From assembly GCA_028695255.1 (NCBI GenBank), contig JAQVJI010000002.1, positions 1-64,000 of the forward strand: a stretch of 64,000 nt of DNA, given 5' to 3'. The notes under the pieces were generated by a model, which was not told the DNA's origin, did not search any database, and saw only the letters and a list, made by a program, of their open reading frames with translations. Of the stretch, positions 1-10,236 are shown piece after piece (position 1 is the first letter of the stretch; each line of letters starts with the position of its first letter). The translations under genes were made by a program, and so were the position numbers. This DNA is from Chromatiales bacterium (GTDB taxonomy: Bacteria > Pseudomonadota > Gammaproteobacteria > Ectothiorhodospirales > Ectothiorhodospiraceae).

Positions 1-870
<870 letters not shown>

Positions 871-930
871 CGGCCTCTCCCCCGCCGGCTACCCCGTTCG
901 TCAAGGGCAGCCGCGGATTATAAGCGCGCG

Positions 931-959
931 ATTATAAATACGGCCGTGACCAGGGTCAA
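931..959 (-). promoter_or_regulatory. Sigma-70-type promoter of the atp operon
   Basis: On the reverse strand, TTGACC (954-959) and a perfect TATAAT (931-936) are separated by exactly 17 bases, about 60 bases upstream of the atpI start. This is the best housekeeping promoter match I found in the window. A second TATAAT-like hexamer sits at 917-922. Confidence 0.75.
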
Positions 960-1004
960 ACTACTTTATGAGGCGGGTTTTGCTGCGCCGGCCCTCGATG
1001 GACC

Positions 1005-1874
1005 TCAGCGGATGTGGGCCAGGATGCCGTCCAGTTCGTCGAGATTGTTGTAGTGCACAACGAGCCGGCCCTTGCCGCTGGCGTTGTATTCGATGGCCAC
1101 CTTGGCGCCCAGGCGTTCGGACAGGTCGCCTTCCAGGCGGCGCACGTCCGGACTGGCCTCGCGTGATTTTGGCGCAGGTTTGTCGTCCTTGTGTTGCAGG
1201 TGGCGCTTGACCAGGCGCTCGGTCTCGCGCACCGACAGGCCCTTGGCCACGACGTGATTCGCGACCTCGATCTGGCCACCGCCCGCCAGCGCGAGCAACG
1301 CACGGGCGTGACCCATCTCCAGCTTGCCGTCGTCCAACAGCCGCTTGACCTCCTCGGTCAACTCCAGCAGTCGCAGCAGGTTGGTGACCGCCGCGCGCGA
1401 GCGGCCGACGGTCTCGGCCGCCTGCTGATGGGTGAGGCCGAACTCGTCGATCAGGCGCTTGAGGGCGTTGGCCTCTTCCAGCGGATTGAGGTTCTCGCGC
1501 TGAATGTTCTCGATCAGCGCCATCGCCGCCGCGGCCTGATCCGGGATGTCGCGCACCACCGCCGGTACTTCGTGCATGCCTGCAAGCTGGGAAGCGCGCC
1601 AGCGGCGCTCGCCGGCGATCAGCTCGTAGCCGCCATCGACCGGCCGCACCACCACCGGCTGCACCACGCCCTGCGCGCGGATCGAGTCGGCCAGTTCCTG
1701 CAACGCCTCGGGGCGGATGTGAATGCGCGGCTGATACTTGCCGCGGCGGATCTGTTCGACCGGGATCTGCCGCAGACCACTGTCGCCGCGCTCCGGCGTC
1801 GCGGCTACCGCCGCCTTGCTGCTCAGCAGCGCGTCAAGGCCGCGGCCCAGACCGGTCTTTTTCTTGATTGCCAT
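1005..1874 (-). CDS. parB: Chromosome partitioning protein ParB (CTPase, parS-binding)
   Basis: ParB loads on parS sites near oriC, spreads as a CTP-dependent clamp and drives origin segregation with ParA. The 289-residue protein has the N-terminal ParA-interacting box LGRGLDALL (about residues 9-17), the ParB/Srx CTP-binding domain with GERRWRAS (about 89-96) and ENIQRENLNPLEEA, a central helix-turn-helix LTHQQAAETVGRSRAAVTNLLRLL, and a C-terminal dimerisation region. It lies 81 bases after parA on the same strand. Two parS-like 16-mers in recF are its likely targets within this window. Confidence 0.96.
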   Translation of the reverse strand: MAIKKKTGLGRGLDALLSSKAAVAATPERGDSGLRQIPVEQIRRGKYQPRIHIRPEALQELADSIRAQGVVQPVVVRPVDGGYELIAGERRWRASQLAGMHEVPAVVRDIPDQAAAAMALIENIQRENLNPLEEANALKRLIDEFGLTHQQAAETVGRSRAAVTNLLRLLELTEEVKRLLDDGKLEMGHARALLALAGGGQIEVANHVVAKGLSVRETERLVKRHLQHKDDKPAPKSREASPDVRRLEGDLSERLGAKVAIEYNASGKGRLVVHYNNLDELDGILAHIR

Positions 1875-1955
1875 GCGTCGAATGCCCGATTGAACTCAAA
1901 TGTAGAAAAGCCTTGCCACAGAAGGCAGAGAGAAATGCCCGCGTGAATCAACGCA

Positions 1956-2750
1956 TCACGTCGCCGCGGCCTGCGGCGGCGCGACCGGCCGATCGCGGCG
2001 CAGCATCTCGCCTGCCAGCGCCAGATAGGCGAGCGCGCCGCGCGAGGCCTTGTCGTACAGCAGCACCGGCAGGCCGTGGCTCGGCGCCTCGGCCAAGCGC
2101 ACGTTGCGCGGGATGATGGTGCGATAGACCTGATCGCCGAAGTGCGCGAACAACTGTTCCGAGACCTGGGTCGCGAGGTTGTTGCGCGGGTCGTACATCG
2201 TCCGCAGCAGACCCTCGACGCGCAGATCGGGATTGACCGATTCGCGGATCGCGTCGATGGTGCCCATCAGCGCCGACAGACCTTCCAGCGCGTAGTACTC
2301 GCACTGCATCGGGATCAGCACGCCGTCGGCCGCGACCAGCGCGTTGACCGTCAGCATGTTCAACGAAGGCGGGCAGTCGATCAGGATGTAGTCGTAGCGC
2401 TCACGCAAATCCTTGATCGCATCGCGCAGCCGGTATTCGCGCCGGAGCGCGTTCATGAGCTGCACCTCGGCGACCGTCAGGTCGGCGTTGGCCGGGATCA
2501 GGTCGTAGCCCGGCGACTCCAGCCGCAGAATCGCCTCTTCGGGGCGGTTCTGCGCCAGCATCACCTCGCAACTCGTGATTGCAAGATCATGCTTGTCGAC
2601 GCCGCTGCCCATGGTCGCGTTGCCCTGCGGGTCGAGGTCCAGCATCAGCACACGCCGCTTCGTGGCCGCGAGCGAGGCGGCCAGATTGACGGTGGTGGTG
2701 GTCTTGCCCACGCCACCTTTCTGATTGGCAACGGCGATGACTCGGCCCAT
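1956..2750 (-). CDS. parA: Chromosome partitioning ATPase ParA (Soj)
   Basis: Walker-type ATPase that binds the nucleoid non-specifically and positions ParB-parS complexes. The 264-residue protein carries the deviant Walker A QKGGVGKTTTTVNLAASLA near the N-terminus, Walker A' DLDPQGNATMG, and Walker B YDYILIDCPPSLNMLT. Its short N-terminus without an HTH fits the chromosomal class. It is in line with rsmG (17 bases upstream) and parB, the usual mnmG-rsmG-parA-parB order. A distinct orphan ParA paralogue is encoded near 26 kb. Confidence 0.96.
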   Translation of the reverse strand: MGRVIAVANQKGGVGKTTTTVNLAASLAATKRRVLMLDLDPQGNATMGSGVDKHDLAITSCEVMLAQNRPEEAILRLESPGYDLIPANADLTVAEVQLMNALRREYRLRDAIKDLRERYDYILIDCPPSLNMLTVNALVAADGVLIPMQCEYYALEGLSALMGTIDAIRESVNPDLRVEGLLRTMYDPRNNLATQVSEQLFAHFGDQVYRTIIPRNVRLAEAPSHGLPVLLYDKASRGALAYLALAGEMLRRDRPVAPPQAAAT

Positions 2751-2766
2751 GCGGCTTGATTCTCTG

Positions 2767-3423
2767 TCAGCTCGAAGCTCTGCGTATTTCTATGAGGTGT
2801 CGTTCGCCGACCACGCCCGGCACGTCGAGCCGGTGCACGCGGGTGATTTGCCACGGTGCCGGCAATGCTTCGGATTCGTCGCCCGGCCAGCGGCCCTTCA
2901 TCGCCAGCAGCCGGCCATCGGCGGCACACAGATGGCCGGCGACGGCGACGAAATCGGCCAAGGCCGCGAACGCGCGGCTGATGACTGTAGCAAAGGGGGA
3001 CGGGGGGCGATAGTTTTCCGCCCGCAACTGCACCACCTCGACGTTGACGAGTCCGAGCTCGATCACGGCCTGACGCAGGAAACTCGCCTTCTTGCCGCTG
3101 GTCTCGATCAGCGTGAAGTGGCGCTCCGGCAGGTGCAGCGCCAGCGGGATGCCCGGCAGACCCGGCCCGCTGCCAACGTCGGCCACGTCGCCCGGCATGT
3201 CCGCAACGAAGGGCGCCACCGCCAGACTGTCCAGCAGATGCAGGCGCACCATGTCGCGCATGTCGCGCACGGCGGTCAGGTTGTGGACGCGGTTCCATTT
3301 GGCCAGCAGCGCCAGATAGGCGAGCAGGCGGGCGGCGAGCGGTGCCGGCGGGATGCCGAGCGCGGCGAGTCCCTGCGCCAGTTCGGCCGCGATGGCCGGC
3401 ATGCCGTCGGCGGTCGTGTTCAT
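2767..3423 (-). CDS. rsmG: 16S rRNA (guanine-N7)-methyltransferase RsmG
   Basis: Methylates G527 of 16S rRNA using S-adenosylmethionine. The 218-residue protein begins [18 protein letters not shown] and shows the SAM-binding motif [17 protein letters not shown] and the conserved W-N-x-x-x-N-L-T-A segment ([13 protein letters not shown]). The start at 3423 overlaps the mnmG stop by 4 bases (ATGA), which supports this start over the much longer open frame given in the ORF track. It belongs to the mnmG-rsmG-parA-parB transcription unit. Confidence 0.95.
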   Translation of the reverse strand: MNTTADGMPAIAAELAQGLAALGIPPAPLAARLLAYLALLAKWNRVHNLTAVRDMRDMVRLHLLDSLAVAPFVADMPGDVADVGSGPGLPGIPLALHLPERHFTLIETSGKKASFLRQAVIELGLVNVEVVQLRAENYRPPSPFATVISRAFAALADFVAVAGHLCAADGRLLAMKGRWPGDESEALPAPWQITRVHRLDVPGVVGERHLIEIRRASS

Positions 3424-5312
3424 GCGCTGCGCCGCAACAGGCGGCCCTGTTTCTTGAGGTGTACCAGCAGCAGCGAGATCGCGGCCGGCGTGACGCCGGG
3501 AATGCGCCCGGCCTGGCCGAGGGTCTGCGGCCGATGGCGCAAGAGCTTCTGGCGCACCTCGGCCGACAGGCCGGCGATGCGTTCGTAGTCGAGGTCTTCC
3601 GGCAGCAGGGTTTCGTCGTGGCTGCGCGTGCGCGCGATTTCCGCCCGCTGGCGCTCGATGTAGCCGGCATAGCGGGCCTGGATCTCGACCTGCTCGGCCA
3701 CCTGCGGATCGTCGACGCCCGGTCCGGCGACGGCTACGCGCATCAGCGCGGCATAGTCGACGCCGGGCCGGCGCAGCAGCTCGGAGAGTCGGAATTCCCG
3801 CGCCAGCGGGCCGCCGAACAATGCGGTCGAGGTCTCTGCGTCTACGTCTTCCGGCCTCAGCACGATCGAAGACAATCTTGCTTGTTCCTGCTCGATCGCG
3901 TCGCGTTTGCGCGCAAATACCGCCCAGCGCGCATCGTCGACGAGGCCGAGTTCGCGTCCCTTCGAGGTCAGGCGCAGATCGGCGTTGTCCTCGCGCAGCA
4001 ATAGCCGGTGTTCGGCGCGCGATGTGAACATGCGGTAGGGCTCGCTGGTGCCGCAGGTAATGAGGTCGTCGATCAGCACGCCGAGATAGGCCTCGTCGCG
4101 GCGCGGCCACCAGGGTTCCAGCCCGTGCGCGCCGCGCGCCGCGTTGAGGCCGGCCAGCAGACCCTGGGCCGCCGCCTCCTCGTAGCCGGTGGTGCCGTTG
4201 ATCTGGCCGGCGAAATAGAGACCGGCGAGCGACTTCGTCTCCAGGCTGTACTTGAGTTCGCGCGGGTCGAAGAAGTCGTATTCGATCGCGTAGCCCGGCC
4301 GCAGGATGTGCGCGTTCTCGAGCCCCGGGATCGAGCGCACCACCGCCCACTGCACGTCGAACGGCAGGCTGGTCGAGATGCCGTTCGGATACACCTCGCG
4401 CGTCTCCAGGCCCTCGGGTTCGAGGAATATCTGATGCGATTCCTTGTCGGCGAAGCGCACCACCTTGTCCTCGATGCTCGGGCAGTAGCGCGGACCGATG
4501 CCCTCGATCCGACCGCTGTACATCGGCGAACGATGCAGATTGGCGTGGATCACCGCATGCGTCTCGGCCGTGGTGCGCGTGATGTGGCAGCTCACCTGGC
4601 GCGGGTGATCGGCGCGGCTGCCCATGAACGAGAACACCGGCCGCGGATCGTCGCCCGGCTGTTCGGCCAGCCGCGCCCAGTCGATGGTCCGGCCGTCGAT
4701 GCGCGGCGGCGTGCCGGTCTTGAGGCGGGCCGCCGGCAACTTGAGTTCGCGCAGCCGGTGCGCCAGCGCGATCGACGGCGGATCGCCCGCGCGTCCGCCG
4801 CTGTGAGTCATCTCGCCGATGTGGATGCGACCGTCGAGAAAGGTGCCGGTGGTCAGCACCACGCTGGGTGCAAGGAAACGGATGCCGGCCTGCGTCACCA
4901 CGCCCTGCACGCGATCGCCCGTCACGAGCAGATCGTCCGCCGCCTGCTGGAACAGCGTCAGGCGCGGCTGATTCTCCAGCGCGCGGCGCACGCAGGCCTT
5001 GTAGATCTGGCGATCCGCCTGCACACGCGTCGCGCGCACCGCCGGCCCCTTCGATGCGTTGAGGGTGCGGAAATGAATGCCCGCGTGATCGGCCGCGCGC
5101 GCCATCAGTCCGCCCAGCGCGTCGATCTCCTTCACCAGATGACCCTTGCCGATGCCGCCGATGGCCGGATTGCAGCTCATCTGCCCCAGCGTCTCGATGT
5201 TGTGCGTGAGCAGCAGCGTCTCCGCGCCCGCACGCGCGGCCGCCAGCGCCGCCTCGGTGCCGGCGTGGCCGCCGCCGATCACGATCACGTCGAAGTTCTT
5301 GGGGAAATCCAT
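3420..5312 (-). CDS. mnmG: tRNA uridine-5-carboxymethylaminomethyl(34) synthesis enzyme MnmG (GidA)
   Basis: FAD-dependent partner of MnmE; together they install the cmnm5 group on U34 of tRNAs reading split codon boxes. The 630-residue protein, of normal length, starts [29 protein letters not shown], a Rossmann FAD motif. It retains the GidA signatures [17 protein letters not shown] and [21 protein letters not shown], and the C-terminal helical domain ending [22 protein letters not shown] 5312 is chosen because it opens the FAD motif; the longer ORF is only an extension. Its partner mnmE is about 44 kb away rather than adjacent. Confidence 0.97.
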   Translation of the reverse strand: MDFPKNFDVIVIGGGHAGTEAALAAARAGAETLLLTHNIETLGQMSCNPAIGGIGKGHLVKEIDALGGLMARAADHAGIHFRTLNASKGPAVRATRVQADRQIYKACVRRALENQPRLTLFQQAADDLLVTGDRVQGVVTQAGIRFLAPSVVLTTGTFLDGRIHIGEMTHSGGRAGDPPSIALAHRLRELKLPAARLKTGTPPRIDGRTIDWARLAEQPGDDPRPVFSFMGSRADHPRQVSCHITRTTAETHAVIHANLHRSPMYSGRIEGIGPRYCPSIEDKVVRFADKESHQIFLEPEGLETREVYPNGISTSLPFDVQWAVVRSIPGLENAHILRPGYAIEYDFFDPRELKYSLETKSLAGLYFAGQINGTTGYEEAAAQGLLAGLNAARGAHGLEPWWPRRDEAYLGVLIDDLITCGTSEPYRMFTSRAEHRLLLREDNADLRLTSKGRELGLVDDARWAVFARKRDAIEQEQARLSSIVLRPEDVDAETSTALFGGPLAREFRLSELLRRPGVDYAALMRVAVAGPGVDDPQVAEQVEIQARYAGYIERQRAEIARTRSHDETLLPEDLDYERIAGLSAEVRQKLLRHRPQTLGQAGRIPGVTPAAISLLLVHLKKQGRLLRRSA

Positions 5313-5432
5313 GGCAGGCGAAGGTCTGAAATGGCCGTGCGGGGCGGAGATTGTATGCCCGCGCGCGGGGCCGTACCAATGCCGGCCGCAGGTATCATGA
5401 GGGCACGCCACCCGATCATTGAGGAACCCGCC

Positions 5433-6056
5433 ATGTCCCGTCCCGCCGATGCCCTGTTGTTCGTCGCGCCGCAATGCGGCCATTGCCCCGGCGTGCTGGC
5501 CGCGCTGGCGGAGCTGGTCAAGGCGGGCAAGATCGGGCGGCTGGAGGTGGTGAACGTCGTTGCGCGGCCGGAGGCGGCGGCGGAACACGGCGTGCGCAGC
5601 GTGCCGTGGACGCGCATCGGTGATTTCGTGTTCGAGGGCGTGCTGGGCCGTGGCGAGCTGGAGCAATGGGCGAAGCACGCGGCAGACGGGACGGGCTTCG
5701 ACGACTACGCGGCGGCACTGATCGAGGAACGCCGGCTCGACCGCTTGATCGCGCTGGTGCGCGCGGCGCCGGAACGGCTCGGCGATCTGCTGAAGCTGGC
5801 GGGCGATCTCGAAACGCCGATGGGCGTGCGCGTCGGCATCGGCGCGGTGGTCGAGTCCTTCGCCGGCGGCGATGCACTGCGCGCGCAGATTCCCCTGCTC
5901 GCGACGTTCGCGCAATCGCCGCTGGCGCCGGTGCGCATGGATGCCTGCTATTACCTCGGCTTGTGCCGCGACGATGCGGCGCGCGATCTGCTGAAAGACC
6001 GCCTGAACGACCCCGACCCCGAAGTGCGCGAGATCGCGGCCGAAGGGCTTGAATAA
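5433..6056 (+). CDS. Thioredoxin-fold protein fused to a HEAT-repeat domain
   Basis: The 207-residue protein has an N-terminal thioredoxin/glutaredoxin-like half with active-site motif CGHC ([13 protein letters not shown], about residues 14-17) and the cis-proline segment [12 protein letters not shown]. The C-terminal half (about 100-207) is helical with HEAT-like repeats, best seen in [41 protein letters not shown]. There is no signal peptide, so a cytoplasmic location is likely. A plausible role is a thiol oxidoreductase whose HEAT part binds a partner protein; this is inference. It stands alone, divergent from mnmG. Start ATG 5433 follows GAGGAA at about 7 bases. Confidence 0.75.
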   Translation: MSRPADALLFVAPQCGHCPGVLAALAELVKAGKIGRLEVVNVVARPEAAAEHGVRSVPWTRIGDFVFEGVLGRGELEQWAKHAADGTGFDDYAAALIEERRLDRLIALVRAAPERLGDLLKLAGDLETPMGVRVGIGAVVESFAGGDALRAQIPLLATFAQSPLAPVRMDACYYLGLCRDDAARDLLKDRLNDPDPEVREIAAEGLE

Positions 6057-6154
6057 AGGGCTTTTCCCGGCGCTCGCCGCATCGCTTCTCCAGACCGGCG
6101 GTTTGCAATGACGTCCATGATTGCGTTGAATGGGACCCTTTTGGGGACCAACGC

Positions 6155-7084
6155 ATGGACATCGTCGAGCAATACTTCCTGCAACTCGATTGGCAAGGCC
6201 TGATCTTCGCCACCCTGCGCATCCTGCTGATCCTGGTCATCGCCTGGGTGGTGATCAACATCGCCAAGACCGGTTTGCGGCGCCTCGAACGCTATCTCAT
6301 CGAGAGCGGTCGCCTGCAAGGCGAGGACGCCGGTGAAGCGGCCAAGCGCGCGGAAACGCTGGTGCGGCTGCTGCGTCAGGCGATCACGATATTCATCTGG
6401 ATTCTCGCGCTGCTGGTCACGCTGAACGAGCTCGGCGTATCGGTCGGACCGATCCTCGCCAGCGCCGGCGTGCTCGGCCTCGCGGTCGGTTTCGGCGCGC
6501 AGAATCTGGTACGCGACGTCATCAGCGGCTTCTTCATGATCCTGGAGAATCAGGTCCGTGTGGGCGACGTGGCGGTGGTCAACGGCACCGGCGGACTGGT
6601 GGAACATGTCGGCTTCCGCACACTGACCCTGCGCGACCTCTCCGGCACCGTCCATGTGTTTCCGAACGGCGGCGTCACGACGCTCGCCAACGTCACCAAG
6701 GAATGGTCGGCCTACGTGTTCGACATCCGCGTCGCCTACAAGGAAGACACGGATCGCGTCATCGAGGTCATGCGGCAGGTCGGCTCGGAAATGCGCCAGG
6801 ACGAGTACTTCGGCCCGCTGATGCTCGAAGACGTCGACATCTTCGGCGTCGATCAGCTCGCCGATTCGGCCGTCATCATCAAGGGGCGCATCAGGACCCT
6901 GCCGATCCGCCAGTGGGAGACCGGGCGCCAGTTCCTGCGCCGCGTCAAGCAGGCCTTCGACCGCGAGGGCATCGAGATCCCGTTCCCGCATCGCTCGCTG
7001 TATTTCGGCGACGCCAGCAAACCGGTGCTCGTACAGCTCGCCGAGCAGGCGGGCGTCGCGGCCGATGATCGCGCGCCGACTTGA
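6155..7084 (+). CDS. MscS-family small-conductance mechanosensitive channel
   Basis: 309 residues. The N-terminus carries two hydrophobic segments (about residues 15-36 and 76-96), followed by the pore-lining TM3 with the glycine/alanine pattern [32 protein letters not shown], diagnostic of MscS. The beta domain ([39 protein letters not shown]) and the alpha/beta cytoplasmic domain follow. Such channels release osmolytes on hypo-osmotic shock. The gene is monocistronic and convergent with the ferredoxin gene, with a REP-like palindrome between them. Confidence 0.9.
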   Translation: MDIVEQYFLQLDWQGLIFATLRILLILVIAWVVINIAKTGLRRLERYLIESGRLQGEDAGEAAKRAETLVRLLRQAITIFIWILALLVTLNELGVSVGPILASAGVLGLAVGFGAQNLVRDVISGFFMILENQVRVGDVAVVNGTGGLVEHVGFRTLTLRDLSGTVHVFPNGGVTTLANVTKEWSAYVFDIRVAYKEDTDRVIEVMRQVGSEMRQDEYFGPLMLEDVDIFGVDQLADSAVIIKGRIRTLPIRQWETGRQFLRRVKQAFDREGIEIPFPHRSLYFGDASKPVLVQLAEQAGVAADDRAPT

Positions 7085-7119
7085 AGGCGCCAGGATCGCC
7101 AAGGGAAGCCTTGTCAGAT

Positions 7120-7184
7120 GTGGGAGCGTCGCTGCCACGATCGGATATGGCGTTTCGCCCCGATCGCGGCAGCGCCGCTCCCAC
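7120..7184. repeat. REP-like palindrome, copy 1
   Basis: Imperfect inverted repeat GTGGGAGCGTCGCTGCCACGATCG paired with CGATCGCGGCAGCGCCGCTCCCAC, arms of 24 bases with 2 mismatches. It lies between the 3' ends of convergent mscS and the ferredoxin gene. A second copy with the same outer arms (preceded by AGAT in both) is at 36444-36506, also between convergent genes. The GTGGGAGCGGC head resembles REP elements known from Pseudomonas and other gammaproteobacteria, which are mobilised by RAYT transposases; no RAYT gene is present here. It may also act as a bidirectional terminator. Confidence 0.8.
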
Positions 7185-7212
7185 AGGGTTGGGCCCGCGC
7201 GGTTGAAAGCGC

Positions 7213-7581
7213 TCAGGCGCCGCCGGGTTCGCCGGTGAACTCGACCAGCAGGTCCTCGTCGGTCACGATCATCTGGCAGGCCAGGCGGTAGGTCGGCGGC
7301 AGGTCCTTCACCGTCGCGCGCTCTTCTTCGTGCTTCGGCAGCTTGCCGATGCTCTTCAGCACGTTGCGCTCCTTGTCGGTGAGCATGATGCCCTTCACGC
7401 GCTCGCCGTCGAGGTGCGTCACCTTCACCAGGCAGGAACCACACTCGCCGTCCTCGCACTCGAACGGGATCTTGATGCCGTGTTCCTTGGCGACGCCGAG
7501 CAGCGCGCTGCGTTTGCCGGCGGTCGCCTCCACCTTGCGGTTGCGCGCCATGAGGGGGGATGAGAAGTAGATGGTTGCCAT
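7213..7581 (-). CDS. 2Fe-2S ferredoxin (plant/adrenodoxin-like fold)
   Basis: 122 residues beginning [54 protein letters not shown]. The cluster-binding cysteines appear as C-x5-C-x2-C ([10 protein letters not shown]) with a fourth cysteine in YRLACQMIV, the classical fer2 arrangement. It probably carries electrons for a redox enzyme encoded elsewhere. Between the third and fourth cysteines lies a charged stretch ([27 protein letters not shown]) that is longer than in typical plant-type ferredoxins. Monocistronic, with a 295-base upstream gap holding degenerate 15-base repeats. Start ATG 7581 chosen because it begins the fold. Confidence 0.88.
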   Translation of the reverse strand: MATIYFSSPLMARNRKVEATAGKRSALLGVAKEHGIKIPFECEDGECGSCLVKVTHLDGERVKGIMLTDKERNVLKSIGKLPKHEEERATVKDLPPTYRLACQMIVTDEDLLVEFTGEPGGA

Positions 7582-7595
7582 GACAGTCTCCAGAG

Positions 7596-7655
7596 ATTTT
7601 CGGGCCTGAGGTGTTCGGGCCCGCGGTTTTCGAACCCGGGGCTTTCGGGTTGGAG
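7596..7655. repeat. Four degenerate 15-bp tandem repeats in the ferredoxin 5' leader
   Basis: Consecutive 15-base units ATTTTCGGGCCTGAG, GTGTTCGGGCCCGCG, GTTTTCGAACCCGGG and GCTTTCGGGTTGGAG share a TTTCGGGCC-like core. They begin 15 bases upstream of the ferredoxin ATG. The rest of the 7582-7876 gap holds no gene or convincing promoter that I can see. Confidence 0.5.
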
Positions 7656-7876
7656 CCCGCCATGGAGCAAGTGCCGTGCCGCGGGCCGGGACGCCCGGCG
7701 CGGCCCCGGATCGCGGACCGTGCGTGTCGATATGCGATTGATGCCAAAGGATATTTATGGGATCTCCCGGCAAGCTCCCGAGGCCGGCGGCGGAATGTCC
7801 GAGAACCACCCTCGGGTTCGGACACATCGGATCGGGCCGGCATTGTCGGATTGACGACAAGCGTTCCGAAGCACCG

Positions 7877-8200
7877 TTACGCCCCGCGGCGCGGCCTGCC
7901 GTACAGCGCGCGCAATTCGTCCTTGGCTTGATCGAGGATGGCGCGCCGTTCGGCCGGAAGATTCCGGCCCGCGCGATTGAGATAGAAGTTGAGCATCGAC
8001 ATCGCCGAGCGGAACGGCGGGCCCTTGCGCCGCGTGCTGGCCTCGGCCGAGCGCTGGAGTGACTGCGCGATCGCACACGGATCGTCGAGCGCGAACACGC
8101 CCGGCTCCAGGTCCAGCGCGTTGCTCGTCTCGGTGACCCGCTGCGACCAGCGCGCCGGCGCATCTTTCAGCGCGGCCTTTCGACCTCGTAGATCACCCAT
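7877..8200 (-). CDS. DUF3175 family small protein
   Basis: 107 residues, including [81 protein letters not shown]. This matches my recollection of DUF3175, a family of about 100 residues with no known function, in which the [12 protein letters not shown] segment is conserved. It is basic and lacks a signal peptide. It overlaps the end of the upstream methyltransferase gene by 34 bases, implying co-transcription. Start 8200 lies inside the overlap; a slightly shorter start cannot be excluded. Confidence 0.75.
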   Translation of the reverse strand: MGDLRGRKAALKDAPARWSQRVTETSNALDLEPGVFALDDPCAIAQSLQRSAEASTRRKGPPFRSAMSMLNFYLNRAGRNLPAERRAILDQAKDELRALYGRPRRGA

Positions 8201-8874
8201 GGCGCGACCCTCGTCTCGTCCAGCCAGGCGCCGTCGGCATCCCCGGCCAGCGGATGCCGGACCTGCGCGACGCGCAACCCGGCCGCCGTCATCGCGGCGC
8301 GATAATCCGCGTCGCTCCAGAACGTATCCGTCACCAGCACGCCCTCCGGCATCAGGCGCGCCTTCACGCGCTGACCCGAGCGCAGCGGCGCGCGGTTCTC
8401 CGGAAAATCCACCTCGCAGGACACCCAGCGATGGGCGTAGAACGCCTCGGTGTTGGCGACGAAGAAACCCCGTCCGCCGACACGCAGCACGCGCGACGCC
8501 TCACTGAAGAATCGCGCCAGCGCCTCCCGCGACGCCAATTCGAGCACCACCCAGGTCGAGAGCAGAACGTCGAACGCCGCATCCGCAAACGGCAGCCGCT
8601 CGTCTGCACGATACACACGATATGCCCCCTCCGGATCGAGCCGCCGCGCCTCGGCCACCATCGCCTCGCTCACGTCGACCCCGACCGCATCCAGCGACAG
8701 CGCCTTCAGAAACCGCGTCGAACGCCCCGACCCGCAGCCGAGATCCAGCGCAGTGCCCATCAAACCCGATGTGGCGATGCGTTCCGAAACGGCACAAAAC
8801 GCGAGCGCGTCCGTGCCCGTGATGCCGCGCAGGGCGTAGTAACGGGCTAAATGGTGGTAGTCATCCACGGTCAT
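8167..8874 (-). CDS. SAM-dependent class I methyltransferase
   Basis: 235 residues with the SAM-binding glycine motif ALDLGCGSGRSTRFLKAL (about residues 42-59), motif II acidic residue in VGVDVSEAMVAEA, and post-motif segments LPFADAAFDVLLSTWVVLEL and RVLRVGGRGFFVANTEAF, as in Methyltransf_11/25 domains. Substrate is unknown. Its 3' end overlaps the DUF3175 gene. The upstream flank becomes AT-rich at once, marking the boundary of an apparently acquired segment. Confidence 0.82.
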   Translation of the reverse strand: MTVDDYHHLARYYALRGITGTDALAFCAVSERIATSGLMGTALDLGCGSGRSTRFLKALSLDAVGVDVSEAMVAEARRLDPEGAYRVYRADERLPFADAAFDVLLSTWVVLELASREALARFFSEASRVLRVGGRGFFVANTEAFYAHRWVSCEVDFPENRAPLRSGQRVKARLMPEGVLVTDTFWSDADYRAAMTAAGLRVAQVRHPLAGDADGAWLDETRVAPWVIYEVERPR

Positions 8875-9098
8875 AACAATACATTATGGTTTGTGTAATA
8901 TGGCATTGCGGACGAAGGTGGTTTCAGGCGGTCAGCGAACTCATATGGTGGGGGCTCCAGAGCCTCGCGCTCATTTTGATTGAGTACTGTAGCAATCGAC
9001 GCTCACATCGTTCATATAAATCAATCTGCACTCCAAGCAGCGCGGGTTGGACATATAATATACTTTGCCAACCCAAACCGTCCTGGAGTAACCATTGT

Positions 9099-9578
9099 AT
9101 GAGCATAACAGCAGAATCCATTATGCATGATCCCACATTAGCTGCTGCGATTATAACGGTGGCGGCTTCATCAATCTTTTTCGCTATCGGATTGATACGG
9201 GGATCAATTGCTCAACGGCGCGCCAATAGAATACATATCGCCAAGCGACTGGCTGATGTGTCAATGGCGCTAAGCCACAACTTGGTAAACCTGGGGCTCT
9301 TGCGGCAAGAGTGCCTTCGGGAGATTCGCCACATAGAGCGCCATCAAAGTGGCGGCTATGAGCGGCTACAAACATTGAAGAACCTGCTGGCGCGGTACGA
9401 AAATGAGCAAATCACGATCGACGAGGCGCAAGACGCCATCGACAGAATGTTCGGATCTCTTGAAAAGGCAAGGCCGGAAGACATTGAAATGATGATGAAA
9501 GGGGCGTACAGCCAGAAACTGATGAACGAAAGCACCCTGAAGTTACTATCCGGAATCCGTCAGCTACAGTCTAGGTAA
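9099..9578 (+). CDS. AT-rich orphan gene, single-pass membrane protein of unknown function
   Basis: 159 residues: MSITAESIMHDPTLAAAIITVAASSIFFAIGLIRGSIAQ gives one N-terminal transmembrane helix (about residues 14-33), followed by a basic, highly helical cytoplasmic region with coiled-coil character (IERHQSGGYERLQTLKNLLARYENEQITIDEAQDAIDRMFGSLEKA). I recognise no family. Base composition of 8875-9600 is clearly more AT-rich than its neighbours, suggesting horizontal acquisition. The ORF track extends upstream to 8886, but ATG 9099 is preferred: GGAG lies 12 bases before it and a TATAAT hexamer at 9054-9059 would fall inside the longer frame. Confidence 0.6.
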   Translation: MSITAESIMHDPTLAAAIITVAASSIFFAIGLIRGSIAQRRANRIHIAKRLADVSMALSHNLVNLGLLRQECLREIRHIERHQSGGYERLQTLKNLLARYENEQITIDEAQDAIDRMFGSLEKARPEDIEMMMKGAYSQKLMNESTLKLLSGIRQLQSR

Positions 9579-9685
9579 GGCTGAAGCCCGAGTAGGGCGA
9601 AAAAACGAAGCGCCTTCCGCCTCATGTGGAGCATACGTGATCGACGAAAGAACGCCACTCGCTCGGAGGAAAACTCAAAATAGCC

Positions 9686-9716
9686 CCGTCGGCCAGACAC
9701 GAGGTCTGACCGACGG
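9686..9716 (-). terminator. Rho-independent terminator after the PCuAC gene
   Basis: On the reverse strand CCGTCGGTCAGAC-CTCGT-GTCTGGCCGACGG forms a long stem with one internal mismatch, followed by GGGCTATTTTGAGTTTT. It sits 40 bases after the stop codon of the copper chaperone gene. Confidence 0.6.
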
Positions 9717-9756
9717 AGAGGGGAGATGTGCTCGGCGGGATGTGGTGAATCGACGC

Positions 9757-10236
9757 TCAGTGGCCGTGATGCTGATGCTCCTGCTGCATCTCCTGCTTCT
9801 CCGCGCCGGGGCGGCGCACCGGGGCTTCGAGGGCAACGCTGCCGCCGCCTTCGAATTCGAGCGTGACAGAGACCATCTGGCCGGGTTCGAGGGTCTGCCT
9901 GAGGCCGATGAGCATGACGTGCAGGCCGCCGGGCTGGAGCGTGGCGCGGCCCTTGGCCGGGATTTCGATGAACTCCACTTCGCGCATGCGCATCATGCCG
10001 CCTTCGTGCAGATGGGTGTGCAGCTCGACGCGCTCGGCGACGTCGGAACGCGCGGCGATGAGACGCAGCGGCTTGTCGCCGGCGTTTTCGAGGGTCATGT
10101 AGGCGGCGGTGTTGGCGATGCCGGGCGGCATGGCGCGCACGTAGGGATCATGCGTGGTGAGGCCCGCGGGCGCGTCGGCGAACGCGGGCGCGATCGTGAG
10201 CAGGGACAGACAAAGCAGGGTGATGATGTGTCGCAT
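9757..10236 (-). CDS. Periplasmic copper chaperone PCu(A)C family (DUF461)
   Basis: 159-residue exported protein with a clear signal peptide (MRHIITLLCLSLLTIAPAFA, cleavage near residue 20). It carries the PCuAC signatures NTAAYMTLENAGDKPLRL, the metal-binding HTHLHEGGMMRMREV and GGLHVMLIGL, corresponding to the family's H(M)x10Mx21HxM copper site. The C-terminus is histidine-rich (QQEHQHHGH), a feature seen in family members that also bind Cu(II). The family delivers copper to the CuA centre of cytochrome oxidase; no oxidase or Sco gene is adjacent. Start 10236 begins the signal peptide and follows CCGGAGC. Confidence 0.9.
   Translation of the reverse strand: MRHIITLLCLSLLTIAPAFADAPAGLTTHDPYVRAMPPGIANTAAYMTLENAGDKPLRLIAARSDVAERVELHTHLHEGGMMRMREVEFIEIPAKGRATLQPGGLHVMLIGLRQTLEPGQMVSVTLEFEGGGSVALEAPVRRPGAEKQEMQQEHQHHGH

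Noticed and set aside
2767-5379. 870-residue minus ORF covering rsmG and part of mnmG
   Set aside because: Only its last 218 residues are RsmG. The upstream part is mnmG read out of frame, and the real rsmG start overlaps the mnmG stop by ATGA.
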